Of a DNA stretch of 64,000 nt, positions 49,094 through 57,961 are shown one piece after another. The first letter of the stretch is position 1. Every line of letters begins with the position of its first letter. The stretch comes from Shewanella hanedai (GTDB lineage Bacteria > Pseudomonadota > Gammaproteobacteria > Enterobacterales > Shewanellaceae): NCBI RefSeq assembly GCF_007197645.1, contig NZ_VKGK01000002.1, forward strand, positions 300,953-364,952, read 5' to 3'. Made by a program: the position numbers and the translations under genes. The notes below the pieces were generated by a model. The model made no database searches. It was not told where the DNA came from and saw only the letters and a list, made by a program, of their open reading frames with translations.

Positions 49094-51289
49094 ATGCCCC
49101 TGTTTGTCGAGGTTGCCTTGCCTGTACCTATGAGGCAAACCTTCAGTTATAAAGTCCCCGAATCACTCACTGTTATCCCTAAAAATGGGATGCGAGTCAA
49201 AGTGCCATTCGGCCGTCAGCAATTAATTGGTCTGGTGACCGGCACATCTGATACCTGTGATCTAGCGCCGCATCAGATAAAGCCGCTGATAGAGCTATTG
49301 GATGAAGAGCCATTACTGCCTGATTCACTTTATAAACTGACCGCTTGGGCTGCAAGGTACTACTTCTGCAGCTTAGGGCAAATGATGTCTCAAGCCCTGC
49401 CAGTTGCTTTACGCAAAGGCGCAGAGGTGCTAGCTGAAACCAGTACATTTTGGCGAGTGACCGAGGCTGGAAGAGAGGCCTCACTCGACAGCATTAAACG
49501 TGCACCCGCACAGCGAAAAGTACTGGAACTGCTGCAGAAATCAGAGCTATCTCAAGAAGAGGTCGTCAATCTCGACTTAAGTAAGTCAGCGCTCAAAGCA
49601 CTGCAAGACAGAGACTGGATAACTAAAGAGGAGCGTATCAATAAGATCGACCTCTCATGGCGAGAACATCTTGAATTAGGTGAAGAGCCATTAACCTTGA
49701 ACCCAGAACAAGCCATTGCCGTCGCAGTGCTCACTCAACAAACGGGTTACCATTGTACTCTGCTCGAAGGCATTACTGGCTCAGGCAAAACTGAAGTCTA
49801 CCTTGCGCTATTAGAAACCGTGTTAAAACAGGGAAAACAAGCGCTAGTCTTGGTTCCTGAAATTGGACTAACCCCGCAAACCATCAGTCGATTCAAGAGT
49901 CGATTTAAAGTAACCGTTGCCGTTATCCACTCAGGACTTACTGACAATCAAAGACTGGCCGCTTGGCGACAAGCCCGCACCGGTGAAGCCGCCATCATCA
50001 TTGGCACACGCTCAGCGTTATTTACCCCAATGGCCTTTCCAGGCACAATTATTCTCGATGAAGAACATGACTCAAGCTTCAAACAACAAGAAGGCGTAGG
50101 TTATCACGCCCGAGATCTTGCCGTGATGCGTGGTCACTTAGAGAAGATCCCTGTGCTGCTCGGCACAGCAACCCCCTCATTAGAAAGCCTACAAAATGCC
50201 CTTAGTGGCCGCTATAAACATCTCGAACTTGGCCAACGCGCCGGTAATGCAGAAAAGGTGCGCCAAGGGATCATCGATATTAGCAATCAGCCATTAAAGA
50301 CAGGCATCTCTCATGCATTGATCAATGAGATGCGTATTCATCTCGATGCAGGCAATCAGGTTTTACTGTTTCTTAACCGCAGAGGCTTTGCGCCCGCACT
50401 GCTATGTCACGAATGTGGACACCTACATGAATGTGATCGCTGCGATGCCTTCTTCACTGTGCATCAATCATTAGCCGAGATCCGCTGCCATCATTGTGGG
50501 AATCATTATGCTATTCCTAAGCAGTGTCATAGTTGTGGTAGCACCATGTTAATGGGCCAAGGTGTTGGCACTGAGCAACTCGCCGCTGTATTGGAAAAGG
50601 AGTTCCCTAAATACCCAGTGGTGCGTATCGACCGTGATACGACAAGTCGTAAAGGGGCGCTTGAAGGCCATCTTAATGCGATCCATAAAGGGGAATATAA
50701 GATATTGGTTGGCACACAGATGCTGGCTAAAGGACACCACTTCCCCGATGTCACCTTAGTCGGTTTACTCGATGTGGATGGCGCCCTGTTTAGTGCTGAT
50801 TTCAGAGCACCGGAGCGTTTTGGACAGCTCTATACCCAAGTTTCCGGCCGTGCAGGCCGTGCCAGAAAACCCGGCACTGTATTGATGCAAACCCATCAAG
50901 CGGACAATGCCATTCTACGGGAGCTGATGCATAAAGGTTATGGCGAGTTTGCCCGTGGTCAGCTCAATGAGCGAAAACAAGCCCTACTGCCACCCGCTTG
51001 GAACATGCTATTGCTGCGCGCCGAGGCCAATCAAGCCATCGATGCCGATAACTTCCTCTCTAGCGTGGCTCAGTTACTGCCACAAAATGAAGAGTGTGAA
51101 GTCATAGGCCCGATGCCTGCACCCATGGACAAAAAAGCAGGCAAGTACCGACGCCATTTGATATTTCAGACCAAGTCACGTCAACAATTGCAGCAAGCAT
51201 TTGAGATCGCACTGCCACAAATAGAAGCGCTGCCATTGGCTAAACGCTGTCGCTGGAGTATCGATAGGGATCCTCAAGACCTGCTCTAA
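49094..51289 (+). CDS. priA: primosomal protein N' (helicase PriA)
   Basis: Replication-restart helicase of 731 residues. N-terminal DNA-binding domain, Walker A GITGSGKT at 226-233, DEEH at 322-325, and two zinc sites built from eight Cys between 438 and 481 (CHEC, CDRC, CHHC, CHSC). Helicase motifs TATPSLES and QMLAKGHHFPDVTLVG follow. Normal length, ATG start. Confidence 0.97.
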   Translation: MPLFVEVALPVPMRQTFSYKVPESLTVIPKNGMRVKVPFGRQQLIGLVTGTSDTCDLAPHQIKPLIELLDEEPLLPDSLYKLTAWAARYYFCSLGQMMSQALPVALRKGAEVLAETSTFWRVTEAGREASLDSIKRAPAQRKVLELLQKSELSQEEVVNLDLSKSALKALQDRDWITKEERINKIDLSWREHLELGEEPLTLNPEQAIAVAVLTQQTGYHCTLLEGITGSGKTEVYLALLETVLKQGKQALVLVPEIGLTPQTISRFKSRFKVTVAVIHSGLTDNQRLAAWRQARTGEAAIIIGTRSALFTPMAFPGTIILDEEHDSSFKQQEGVGYHARDLAVMRGHLEKIPVLLGTATPSLESLQNALSGRYKHLELGQRAGNAEKVRQGIIDISNQPLKTGISHALINEMRIHLDAGNQVLLFLNRRGFAPALLCHECGHLHECDRCDAFFTVHQSLAEIRCHHCGNHYAIPKQCHSCGSTMLMGQGVGTEQLAAVLEKEFPKYPVVRIDRDTTSRKGALEGHLNAIHKGEYKILVGTQMLAKGHHFPDVTLVGLLDVDGALFSADFRAPERFGQLYTQVSGRAGRARKPGTVLMQTHQADNAILRELMHKGYGEFARGQLNERKQALLPPAWNMLLLRAEANQAIDADNFLSSVAQLLPQNEECEVIGPMPAPMDKKAGKYRRHLIFQTKSRQQLQQAFEIALPQIEALPLAKRCRWSIDRDPQDLL

Positions 51290-51526
51290 TCAAGACGACC
51301 TCAATATTGCAGTGAATGTAATCCAGAGGTCTTAACTAGCTGTTTCCAAGGCCTTCTTATTTACTTCCCTAATCAATAAAATAGCGAATAGTCTTCGGCC
51401 AACATTAAATTTTCGCTAAAAAACGCATAAATATGATTTTGATGATAGCAATTAGCTACGACAAGCGGCTAAAATATGCGGTTATCCCTAATTCTTTTCA
51501 TCATTAGTAAGTGTCAATAAACGCCA

Positions 51527-53272
51527 ATGAAATCACATATTCAATCTTTGCTCGTCCAAGCCCTAGATGCCCTTAAACAACAAGAGGTTATTCCAACTGA
51601 TTTTGAGGCTCGTATTCAGGTCGACCGAACAAAAGATAAAACTCACGGTGATTTTGCAACAAACCTGGCCATGATGCTGACTAAAGTTGCACGTAAAAAT
51701 CCAAGAGAAGTCGCTCAGCTCATCATCGATAGCTTGCCTGAAGATAGCCAAGTATCGAAAGTTGAGATCGCAGGTCCTGGTTTTATCAACTTTTTCATCG
51801 ATGATAAGGCATTAGCAAATCAGCTTATGGCCGCGCTTAATGACGACCGTCTTGGCATTGTCTTGCCTGAACCTCAGACCGTGGTAGTTGATTACTCTTC
51901 ACCAAACCTCGCCAAAGAGATGCACGTAGGTCACCTACGCTCAACCGTTATCGGTGACAGTGTGGTACGCGCACTTGAGTTCCAAGGTCACAAGGTGATC
52001 CGTCAAAACCACGTAGGCGATTGGGGGACTCAATTTGGTATGCTACTGGCTTATATGGAGGAGCTACGTACCCAGAATGGTGAGCAGACTCAGATGGTAC
52101 TGTCTGATCTTGAAACCTTCTACCGTGCCGCTAAAGTTCGCTTCGATGAATCTGAAGAGTTTGCTACACGTGCCCGTAAGCTAGTAGTAGAGCTTCAATC
52201 AGGTGATGAGTACTGCAACAAACTATGGCGTGAATTTAACGACATTTCACTGAGCCATTGCCACGATGTATATGAGCGCCTAGGTGTGAGCCTGACTCGC
52301 GCTGATGTGCGTGGTGAAAGTACGTATAACGACGATCTCGCACAAGTGGTTATCGATCTAGATACCCAAGGCTTATTGTCAGAAAGCAATGGCGCTAAAG
52401 TGGTATTCCAAGACGAATTCAAAACTAAAGAAGGTGAGCCTCTACCGGTCATCATCCAAAAAGCAGACGGTGGTTACCTATACGCAACCAGCGATCTCGC
52501 CGCCATGCGTTACCGCGCTAATGTATTGAAAGCCGATCGGGTGCTTTACTTTGTGGATCTACGTCAAGCACTGCATTTCCAGCAAGTATTTAATCTTGCT
52601 CGTAAAGCGCAGTTTATTGACGACAGTATAAGCCTTGAGCATATGGGCTTTGGTACCATGAATGGTGCTGATGGCCGTCCATTTAAGACTCGTTCAGGTG
52701 GCGTAGTTAAGTTAGTCGATCTGCTTACAGAAGCCGACACCCGTGCACTCGAATTAGTACGCAGTAAGAACCCTGATATGGATGAAGACGAACTGGTTAA
52801 AATCGCCAAAGTCGTCGGCATCAGCTCAGTTAAATATGCTGACCTATCTAAAAACCGTGCCAGTGACTACATCTTTAGCTTTGAGCAGATGTTGAGCTTT
52901 GAAGGTAACACAGCCCCTTATCTACTTTATGCATACACCCGCGTTGCAGGCATCTTTAAACGTGCCGCTGACGTTGATCTAACGGGTGCACGCATTCAGT
53001 TAGATCATGATAAAGAGAAAGAGCTAGGCACTAAGCTTGCTCAATTTGGTGAAGTGGTTTCACGCATGGTCACTAAAGGTCAGCCTCATGCTTTATGTGG
53101 TTACCTCTTCGAACTTGCTGGCGCATTCTCTAGCTTCTATGAAGCTTGCCCTGTGCTTGCTGCCGATAACGAAGAGCAGAAAAAGAGTCGTTTATTATTG
53201 GCTAAGCTTACCGCTAAGACACTAAAACAGGGCTTAAACCTACTCGGTATTGAAACCCTAGAGCGTATGTAA
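51527..53272 (+). CDS. argS: arginyl-tRNA synthetase
   Basis: Class I synthetase of 581 residues, charging tRNA-Arg. The N-terminal additional domain ([22 protein letters not shown]) is present, and the HIGH motif appears as HVGH (133-136) in [16 protein letters not shown]. Like most ArgRS it lacks a canonical KMSKS lysine, having FKTRSGG instead. C-terminal anticodon-binding helices end ETLERM. A strong hairpin follows. Confidence 0.97.
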   Translation: MKSHIQSLLVQALDALKQQEVIPTDFEARIQVDRTKDKTHGDFATNLAMMLTKVARKNPREVAQLIIDSLPEDSQVSKVEIAGPGFINFFIDDKALANQLMAALNDDRLGIVLPEPQTVVVDYSSPNLAKEMHVGHLRSTVIGDSVVRALEFQGHKVIRQNHVGDWGTQFGMLLAYMEELRTQNGEQTQMVLSDLETFYRAAKVRFDESEEFATRARKLVVELQSGDEYCNKLWREFNDISLSHCHDVYERLGVSLTRADVRGESTYNDDLAQVVIDLDTQGLLSESNGAKVVFQDEFKTKEGEPLPVIIQKADGGYLYATSDLAAMRYRANVLKADRVLYFVDLRQALHFQQVFNLARKAQFIDDSISLEHMGFGTMNGADGRPFKTRSGGVVKLVDLLTEADTRALELVRSKNPDMDEDELVKIAKVVGISSVKYADLSKNRASDYIFSFEQMLSFEGNTAPYLLYAYTRVAGIFKRAADVDLTGARIQLDHDKEKELGTKLAQFGEVVSRMVTKGQPHALCGYLFELAGAFSSFYEACPVLAADNEEQKKSRLLLAKLTAKTLKQGLNLLGIETLERM

Positions 53273-53279
53273 TCAATAT

Positions 53280-53320
53280 AAACTGTCAATACCGAGGTCT
53301 AGCCTCGGTATTGACAGTTT
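53280..53320 (+). terminator. terminator-like hairpin after argS
   Basis: A perfect 18-bp stem, AAACTGTCAATACCGAGG against its complement, with a 5-nt loop, 7 bp after the argS stop. No long T run follows, so it may act as a strong mRNA-stabilising hairpin or a weak terminator. Confidence 0.7.
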
Positions 53321-53371
53321 ACTAGGAAAGAAACACCCGTACGGACCTTAAAGAAACGGTATATTAATCTA

Positions 53372-53953
53372 ATGAGCAATCGCGACTACGCCAATAGAAA
53401 ACCAACTAAAGGCAAGGCAAAATCCACACGCAGAAAGAGCCAAGCGCCAGCTCCAAGACGCTTCCCCTTGCTCTTATTACTTGTCACTATCGGCCTTGTC
53501 GGTGGATTCTGCTACTTTTTATGGAGCATCAATGACAGTAGCACAGACGACACTGAACCAGCCGCTGTTGTAGATAAACCTAAAAAGCCTGTCGTGAATA
53601 AAGATCCAAATGCACTGCCTCCAAAACCTAAGGAGCAGTGGACCTATCAGCAAGAATTAGAAAACAAGCAAGTCGAAGTCGACATTCCTGATGCCGAAAA
53701 AGCAAAACCATCGCGTCCTTACCAGATGCAGTGCGGTTCTTTCAGGACCCTCTCTCAAGCCGAAGAGATGAAAGCGGTTATCGCTTTCCAAGGCCTATCG
53801 GCCAGTATCAAAAAAGTAAAAGGTACCACCGGCGATTGGCATAAGGTGAGTCTTGGCCCATACGATAGCAAACGCCAAGTAGAGAGAGAGCGTCATATAT
53901 TACAAAAAGCAGGCATAAATGGCTGCATCATCTTGTTTTGGGAAGGCGCTTAA
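53372..53953 (+). CDS. ftsN: SPOR-domain cell division protein (FtsN-like)
   Basis: 193-residue bitopic protein: basic cytoplasmic tail, membrane helix at about 31-51, Pro/Lys-rich linker, and a C-terminal SPOR domain (about 115-190; YQMQCGSFRTLSQAEEMKAVIAFQG) that binds denuded septal glycan. Location between argS and hslVU matches ftsN in relatives. Shorter than E. coli FtsN (319). The activating essential helix segment cannot be confirmed by eye. Confidence 0.85.
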   Translation: MSNRDYANRKPTKGKAKSTRRKSQAPAPRRFPLLLLLVTIGLVGGFCYFLWSINDSSTDDTEPAAVVDKPKKPVVNKDPNALPPKPKEQWTYQQELENKQVEVDIPDAEKAKPSRPYQMQCGSFRTLSQAEEMKAVIAFQGLSASIKKVKGTTGDWHKVSLGPYDSKRQVERERHILQKAGINGCIILFWEGA

Positions 53954-53985
53954 AACAGGAATAAATACTGTTAGCCCAAATGAAA

Positions 53986-54026
53986 GCCTTCGAAGACAAG
54001 ACTTTGTCACTTCGAGGGCGTTCTTT
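53986..54026 (+). terminator. terminator after ftsN
   Basis: GCCTTCGAAG (53986-53995) pairs with CTTCGAGGGC (54010-54019) with one G-T pair, then TTCTTTT. Lies 33 bp after the stop and just before the hslVU promoter. Confidence 0.7.
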
Positions 54027-54038
54027 TCACCTCTTATC

Positions 54039-54067
54039 CTTGATATTTATCTCCCCTCCCCCCATAT
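54039..54067 (+). promoter_or_regulatory. heat-shock (sigma-32) type promoter for hslVU
   Basis: CTTGAT at 54039-54044 and CCCCATAT at 54060-54067, separated by 15 bp, fit the sigma-32 consensus (CTTGAA, 13-17 bp, CCCCATnT). It lies 57 bp upstream of hslV. The E. coli hslVU operon is sigma-32 dependent, which supports the reading. Confidence 0.7.
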
Positions 54068-54123
54068 CTCTTGTATCACCCACTGACGAGCATAATTCGT
54101 CAGTTTGAGAAGAGGATTCATTC

Positions 54124-54660
54124 GTGACCACAATCGTATCAGTTCGCCGTAATAACCAGGTCGTTATCGCTGGAGATGGCCAAGTTTCTCTTGGTAATAC
54201 CGTGATGAAAAGTAACGCTAAGAAAGTACGTCGCCTTTACCACAATAAAGTATTGGCTGGTTTTGCCGGTGGTACTGCAGACGCTTTCACCTTATTCGAG
54301 CGCTTCGAAGCCAAATTAGAGATGCATCAGGGACACCTGATGAAAGCGGCTGTAGAGATGGCCAAAGACTGGCGCAGCGACAAAATGCTACGTAAATTAG
54401 AAGCTTTACTTGCCGTAGCCGACGACACGTGTTCATTGATCATTACTGGTAACGGCGATGTCGTTCAGCCAGAAAACGATCTTATTGCGATAGGTTCCGG
54501 TGGCAACTTTGCCCAGTCTGCTGCAATAGCATTACTAGAAAATACTGAATTGAGTGCCTTAGAGATAGCCGAAAAATCACTAACGATTGCCGGTGGGATC
54601 TGCGTGTTCACCAACCAGTTCAAAACCATCGAAGAATTAAATTACGAACCTAAAGCCTAG
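54124..54660 (+). CDS. hslV: HslV peptidase subunit
   Basis: Proteasome-like threonine peptidase of the HslUV protease, 178 residues. GTG start; the catalytic Thr (residue 2) becomes N-terminal after Met removal: [19 protein letters not shown]. Close to E. coli HslV. Forms a dodecamer capped by HslU. Confidence 0.97.
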   Translation: MTTIVSVRRNNQVVIAGDGQVSLGNTVMKSNAKKVRRLYHNKVLAGFAGGTADAFTLFERFEAKLEMHQGHLMKAAVEMAKDWRSDKMLRKLEALLAVADDTCSLIITGNGDVVQPENDLIAIGSGGNFAQSAAIALLENTELSALEIAEKSLTIAGGICVFTNQFKTIEELNYEPKA

Positions 54661-54705
54661 ACTAAGCTTTAGTTCAAAACTGATGCTAATGCATGAGGAA
54701 AGAAT

Positions 54706-56031
54706 ATGTCTGAAATGACCCCACGTGAGATTGTCCATGAATTAGACACTCACATTATCGGCCAACATAATGCGAAACGTTCAGTGGCCATTGCCCTGCG
54801 TAATCGCTGGCGCCGTATGCAACTTGATGCAGATTTTCGTCAAGAAGTAACCCCAAAGAATATCTTAATGATCGGCCCAACCGGTGTGGGTAAAACCGAA
54901 ATAGCACGACGTTTAGCTAAGTTAGCTAAAGCGCCGTTTATCAAGGTCGAAGCAACTAAGTTCACTGAAGTCGGTTATGTGGGGAAAGAAGTTGAGCAGA
55001 TCATCCGTGATCTGACTGATTCAGCCATCAAGATGACTCGTGAAGAGCAGATGAAAAAGTGCAAATTCAGAGCTGAAGAAGCGGCTGAAGAGCGCATTCT
55101 CGACGCCCTGTTGCCTAAGCCAAAAGAAGATTGGGATAACGAAAGCAAAGATGACTCAGCAACTCGTCAAGTGTTTCGCAAAAAACTACGCGAAGGCCAA
55201 CTAGATGATAAAGAGATTGAAATTGACGTCTCAGCTCCTCAAGTCGGCATAGAGATCATGTCTCCTCCAGGCATGGAAGAGATGACTAACCAGCTTCAGA
55301 GCATGTTCCAAAACATGGGACCTGGAGCAAGTAAGCGCCGCAAGATGCCAATCAAAGAAGCCTACAAGCTGATGATTGAAGAGGAAGCGGCTAAACTGGT
55401 TAATCAAGATGATCTTAAAGAACAAGCTATCGAGTTGGTTGAGCAGCACGGTATCGTCTTCTTAGATGAAATCGACAAGATCTGTAAGCGCGGTGAGTCC
55501 TCAGGTCCTGATGTCTCTCGTGAAGGTGTACAGCGTGACTTGCTTCCTCTTGTTGAAGGTTGCACAGTCAATACTAAGCACGGCATGGTCAAAACTGATC
55601 ATATCCTGTTTATCGCTTCTGGCGCGTTTCAGATGTCTAAACCATCGGATCTTATCCCTGAACTTCAAGGACGACTCCCAATTCGCGTAGAACTCGACGC
55701 CTTAACGGCTGATGACTTCAAACGCATCTTAACCGAGCCACACGCTTCGCTAACCGAGCAACATGTCGCGTTAATGGGGACTGAAGGCGTTACTATTTCG
55801 TTTACCGAAGATGGTATCGAGAGCATAGCTCAAGCAGCATGGCAGGTGAACGAGCGTACCGAAAACATCGGTGCACGTCGTCTACATACTGTAATGGAAA
55901 AACTAACAGAAGAGCTTTCTTACGAGGCTTCAGATAAATCTGGCAGCAGCTTCGTTATCGATGCTAAATATGTGAGCGACCATTTAGATAACTTAGTTCA
56001 AGATGAAGATCTGAGCCGCTTTATTCTTTAA
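54706..56031 (+). CDS. hslU: HslU ATPase subunit
   Basis: AAA+ unfoldase of 441 residues. Walker A GPTGVGKT at 57-64, pore loop [11 protein letters not shown], an insertion I-domain (about 110-245), Walker [10 protein letters not shown], and sensor 2 in [13 protein letters not shown]-terminal DLSRFIL docks into HslV. 45 bp after hslV, transcribed with it. Confidence 0.97.
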   Translation: MSEMTPREIVHELDTHIIGQHNAKRSVAIALRNRWRRMQLDADFRQEVTPKNILMIGPTGVGKTEIARRLAKLAKAPFIKVEATKFTEVGYVGKEVEQIIRDLTDSAIKMTREEQMKKCKFRAEEAAEERILDALLPKPKEDWDNESKDDSATRQVFRKKLREGQLDDKEIEIDVSAPQVGIEIMSPPGMEEMTNQLQSMFQNMGPGASKRRKMPIKEAYKLMIEEEAAKLVNQDDLKEQAIELVEQHGIVFLDEIDKICKRGESSGPDVSREGVQRDLLPLVEGCTVNTKHGMVKTDHILFIASGAFQMSKPSDLIPELQGRLPIRVELDALTADDFKRILTEPHASLTEQHVALMGTEGVTISFTEDGIESIAQAAWQVNERTENIGARRLHTVMEKLTEELSYEASDKSGSSFVIDAKYVSDHLDNLVQDEDLSRFIL

Positions 56032-56062
56032 AGCTCTTGTTAAATCTAAACTGAACTAAAAC

Positions 56063-56106
56063 AATGCCGAGTAAGGAGTGTAAACGACTAGCTCGGCATT
56101 ATATTA
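56063..56106 (+). terminator. terminator after hslVU
   Basis: AATGCCGAG (56063-56071) and CTCGGCATT (56092-56100) form a 9-bp stem with a 20-nt loop, followed by AT-rich sequence. Placed 32 bp after the hslU stop. Confidence 0.65.
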
Positions 56107-56128
56107 TTAGCGATTATGGGTAACCAAT

Positions 56129-56524
56129 ATGACCACCTCTTCCGCTTCGCCGATGGTGACAAACCTTAAGCTTAAACGTAAATCACGTATTCTCGAAATC
56201 AGCTTCGATACCGGTGAAACGCACCAACTAAGTTGTGAGATGCTGCGCGTCTACTCTCCTTCAGCAGAGGTTCATGGCCACGGTAATCCAGTCTTAGTCA
56301 CTCATAAAAAAAACGTCAACATTAACGCGTTAGATGCCGTAGGCAACTACGCCGTAAAAATCACTTTCGACGATGGCCATAATACCGGACTATTTTCATG
56401 GAAAGTGCTGCATGATCTCGCGACTAACCAAGTCGATTTATGGGAAAACTACCTAGCACGATTACGCGCAGCAAAAGCCAGCCGCGAGCCTCTTATCGAC
56501 ATGGCAGTGAAATACCACACATAA
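56129..56524 (+). CDS. DUF971 (GBBH-like N-terminal) protein
   Basis: 131-residue soluble protein. The body LKRKSRILEISFDTGETHQLSCEMLRVYSPSAEV and AVKITFDDGHNTGLFSWKVLHDL is the DUF971 domain, the N-terminal metal-binding domain of gamma-butyrobetaine hydroxylase as a stand-alone protein. It often sits next to hslVU in gammaproteobacteria. Function unproven; some homologues are linked to iron-sulphur proteins. Confidence 0.88.
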   Translation: MTTSSASPMVTNLKLKRKSRILEISFDTGETHQLSCEMLRVYSPSAEVHGHGNPVLVTHKKNVNINALDAVGNYAVKITFDDGHNTGLFSWKVLHDLATNQVDLWENYLARLRAAKASREPLIDMAVKYHT

Positions 56525-56641
56525 AGCTATACACAAACTGAATTGGCTTCGAGAAAGCGGAAAACTGAAAGCTGTTACCCTTATAACCTAACTTTTCTCG
56601 TTGCCACGCAGTGGCATTTAAATAGCGGATGCAATCCGGTA

Positions 56642-56812
56642 TTAATCCTTCTTCTCTAAAGTCAGCTCTAACACCTTACTGTCACCAGCAAACCATTTCT
56701 GCACATAAATGGTGCCCATAATAGGCGCTTGACCTGACTCAGGCACTTCTTGATAACGTACACTGTTCTTCGTCTCTTTCTCATATTCAAACTTTACAGT
56801 CTTCTTTGACAT
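56642..56812 (-). CDS. conserved small protein, 56 codons
   Basis: A short ORF on the minus strand reading MSKKTVKFEYEKETKN, then SVRYQEVPESGQAPIMGT, then IYVQKWFAGDSKV and LELTLEKKD. Charged, soluble, with no signal or membrane segment. The pattern KKTVKFEYEKETKNSVRY ... GTIYVQK resembles a widespread family of tiny uncharacterised bacterial proteins. It fills the gap between the DUF971 and DUF3859 genes, which would otherwise be 393 bp of empty sequence. A GAG lies about 8 nt before the ATG. Function unknown. Confidence 0.75.
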   Translation of the reverse strand: MSKKTVKFEYEKETKNSVRYQEVPESGQAPIMGTIYVQKWFAGDSKVLELTLEKKD

Positions 56813-56917
56813 CTCAGCTCTCTTCTTAAAAAATTGCCAATATCCATTGGCATAACAATATTGCTAAAATAACACTTTCCGCACGAACAGACTCAAGAAA
56901 ACAGCAGGTTTACCATT

Positions 56918-57388
56918 ATGTCTAAGCTCAAATTTGATGTCAGTGTCATTTACAGTGGAATCTTCACTAAATGGGATGTAGAGAGCAACGCATTACCTAG
57001 GCTGCTGAAATCGACAGTTCATATCCCCGCAGAGATAGATATTGAGTTTGGTTTTATCGCACACATCAAGAAAGCTAAAAACCAAAAGCTCAGATACTGC
57101 ATCTACCATCCAGATATACCCGATGAGAACGACATCATTCGTCCTCCATTCGATGGTGAGCTTTACGTGGAGAGTAATGATTGGAAATTCTTCATCGGAG
57201 ACACCATCTGGGCGCCTCTGCACAATAAAGTCGGTAATTGGCGCATGACTTTAGAGCTAAAAGGGAGAGTGATTGCAGAAAAAACCTTTAAAATCTACCT
57301 GCCCGATGATCTGCCTTTCACTGAAAAATACAACACTACACAAGATGAGCAGAAGATAGCGGCCTTTTGGAAGAAACGAGGGCTTTAG
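56918..57388 (+). CDS. DUF3859-type protein
   Basis: 156 residues, no signal peptide. Reads MSKLKFDVSVIYSGIFTKW, has the centre FGFIAHIKKAKNQKLRYCIYHP and a beta-rich GNWRMTLELKGRVIAEKTFKIYLP, which I recognise as DUF3859. An immunoglobulin-like sandwich is plausible. An AGCAGG lies about 9 nt upstream of the start. Function unknown; no operon partner on the same strand. Confidence 0.75.
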   Translation: MSKLKFDVSVIYSGIFTKWDVESNALPRLLKSTVHIPAEIDIEFGFIAHIKKAKNQKLRYCIYHPDIPDENDIIRPPFDGELYVESNDWKFFIGDTIWAPLHNKVGNWRMTLELKGRVIAEKTFKIYLPDDLPFTEKYNTTQDEQKIAAFWKKRGL

Positions 57389-57504
57389 ACTTTATCTGAA
57401 TGTCCCGCTGGGGTAGCGGACTTAAATAATAGGAACCCAGGGTTCTTTCTTTTTTAAATACGAAAAAACCCCTAACATTTCTGCTAGGGGCTTCATCTTA
57501 AATA

Positions 57505-57518
57505 TGGCGGAGGGATAG
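57505..57518 (-). pseudogene. tRNA-Ser 3'-end remnant 1
   Basis: TGGCGGAGGGATAG, exactly the 3' CCA and acceptor end of the intact tRNA-Ser downstream, then divergence. It is preceded by the same terminator stem (CCCCTA/TAGGGG) as the intact gene. Confidence 0.75.
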
Positions 57519-57607
57519 CTTATTTAAACAAATAGGAACCCTAGGGTTCAAGTATCTATCTTAAACGAAAAAAGGCTACTCTTTCGAGTAGCCTTTCATC
57601 TTGAATG

Positions 57608-57657
57608 TGGCGGAGGGATAGGGATTTGAACCCTACATATGTACGCTATAAACCCAT
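57608..57657 (-). pseudogene. tRNA-Ser remnant 2 (T arm and variable arm)
   Basis: The first 28 nt match the intact tRNA-Ser 3' half exactly (CCA end, acceptor, T arm). A short divergent piece replaces part of the variable arm, followed by TATAAACCCAT in common. The anticodon and D arms are missing. Its own terminator, with a different stem (AAAGGCTACT), precedes it at 57571-57596. Confidence 0.85.
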
Positions 57658-57671
57658 TAGGTTGTACATAC

Positions 57672-57705
57672 GAAAAAGCCCCTAACATTTCTGCTAGGGG
57701 CTTCA
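57672..57705 (-). terminator. terminator of tRNA-Ser
   Basis: AAGCCCCTA (57676-57684) and TAGGGGCTT (57695-57703) with a 10-nt loop, ending in a T run on the minus strand, about 10 bp past the CCA. Confidence 0.85.
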
Positions 57706-57714
57706 TCTTAAATA

Positions 57715-57805
57715 TGGCGGAGGGATAGGGATTTGAACCCTAGATGGGCTATAAACCCATGCCGGTTTTCAAGACCGGTGCATTCGACCACTCTGCCATC
57801 CCTCC
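57715..57805 (-). tRNA. tRNA-Ser(UGA)
   Basis: 91-nt class II tRNA including an encoded CCA. On the minus strand: acceptor GGAGGGA pairs with TCCCTCC, the anticodon stem ACCGG/CCGGC-type flanks CTTGAAA with anticodon TGA, a long variable arm (ATGGGTTTATAGCCCAT) forms a hairpin, and the T arm is GGGTTCAAATCCC. All typical serine features. Confidence 0.97.
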
Positions 57806-57961
57806 GAACGACGCTGATAATAGGGATTATTGAGTTCAATGTAAAGTGCAACTTGCGTTAACCGTCTAAAAAACAGACCATAATTGCAATTAAATACTCA
57901 ACAGAACAATTAACACCCTAATTGATTCTAAAACCACCTCAAATACGATGTAAATAAACCG

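Larger units (their letters stand above)
57389..57714. other. mosaic of tRNA-Ser remnants and terminators
   Basis: 326 bp with no coding gene. It consists of repeated blocks: short palindromes AGGAACCCAGGGTTC (57431-57445) and AGGAACCCTAGGGTTC (57533-57548), terminators at 57462-57495, 57570-57597 and 57672-57705, and 3' fragments of tRNA-Ser. The palindromes contain GGGTTC, the T-arm core, so they may be collapsed inverted tRNA pieces. Confidence 0.75.
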
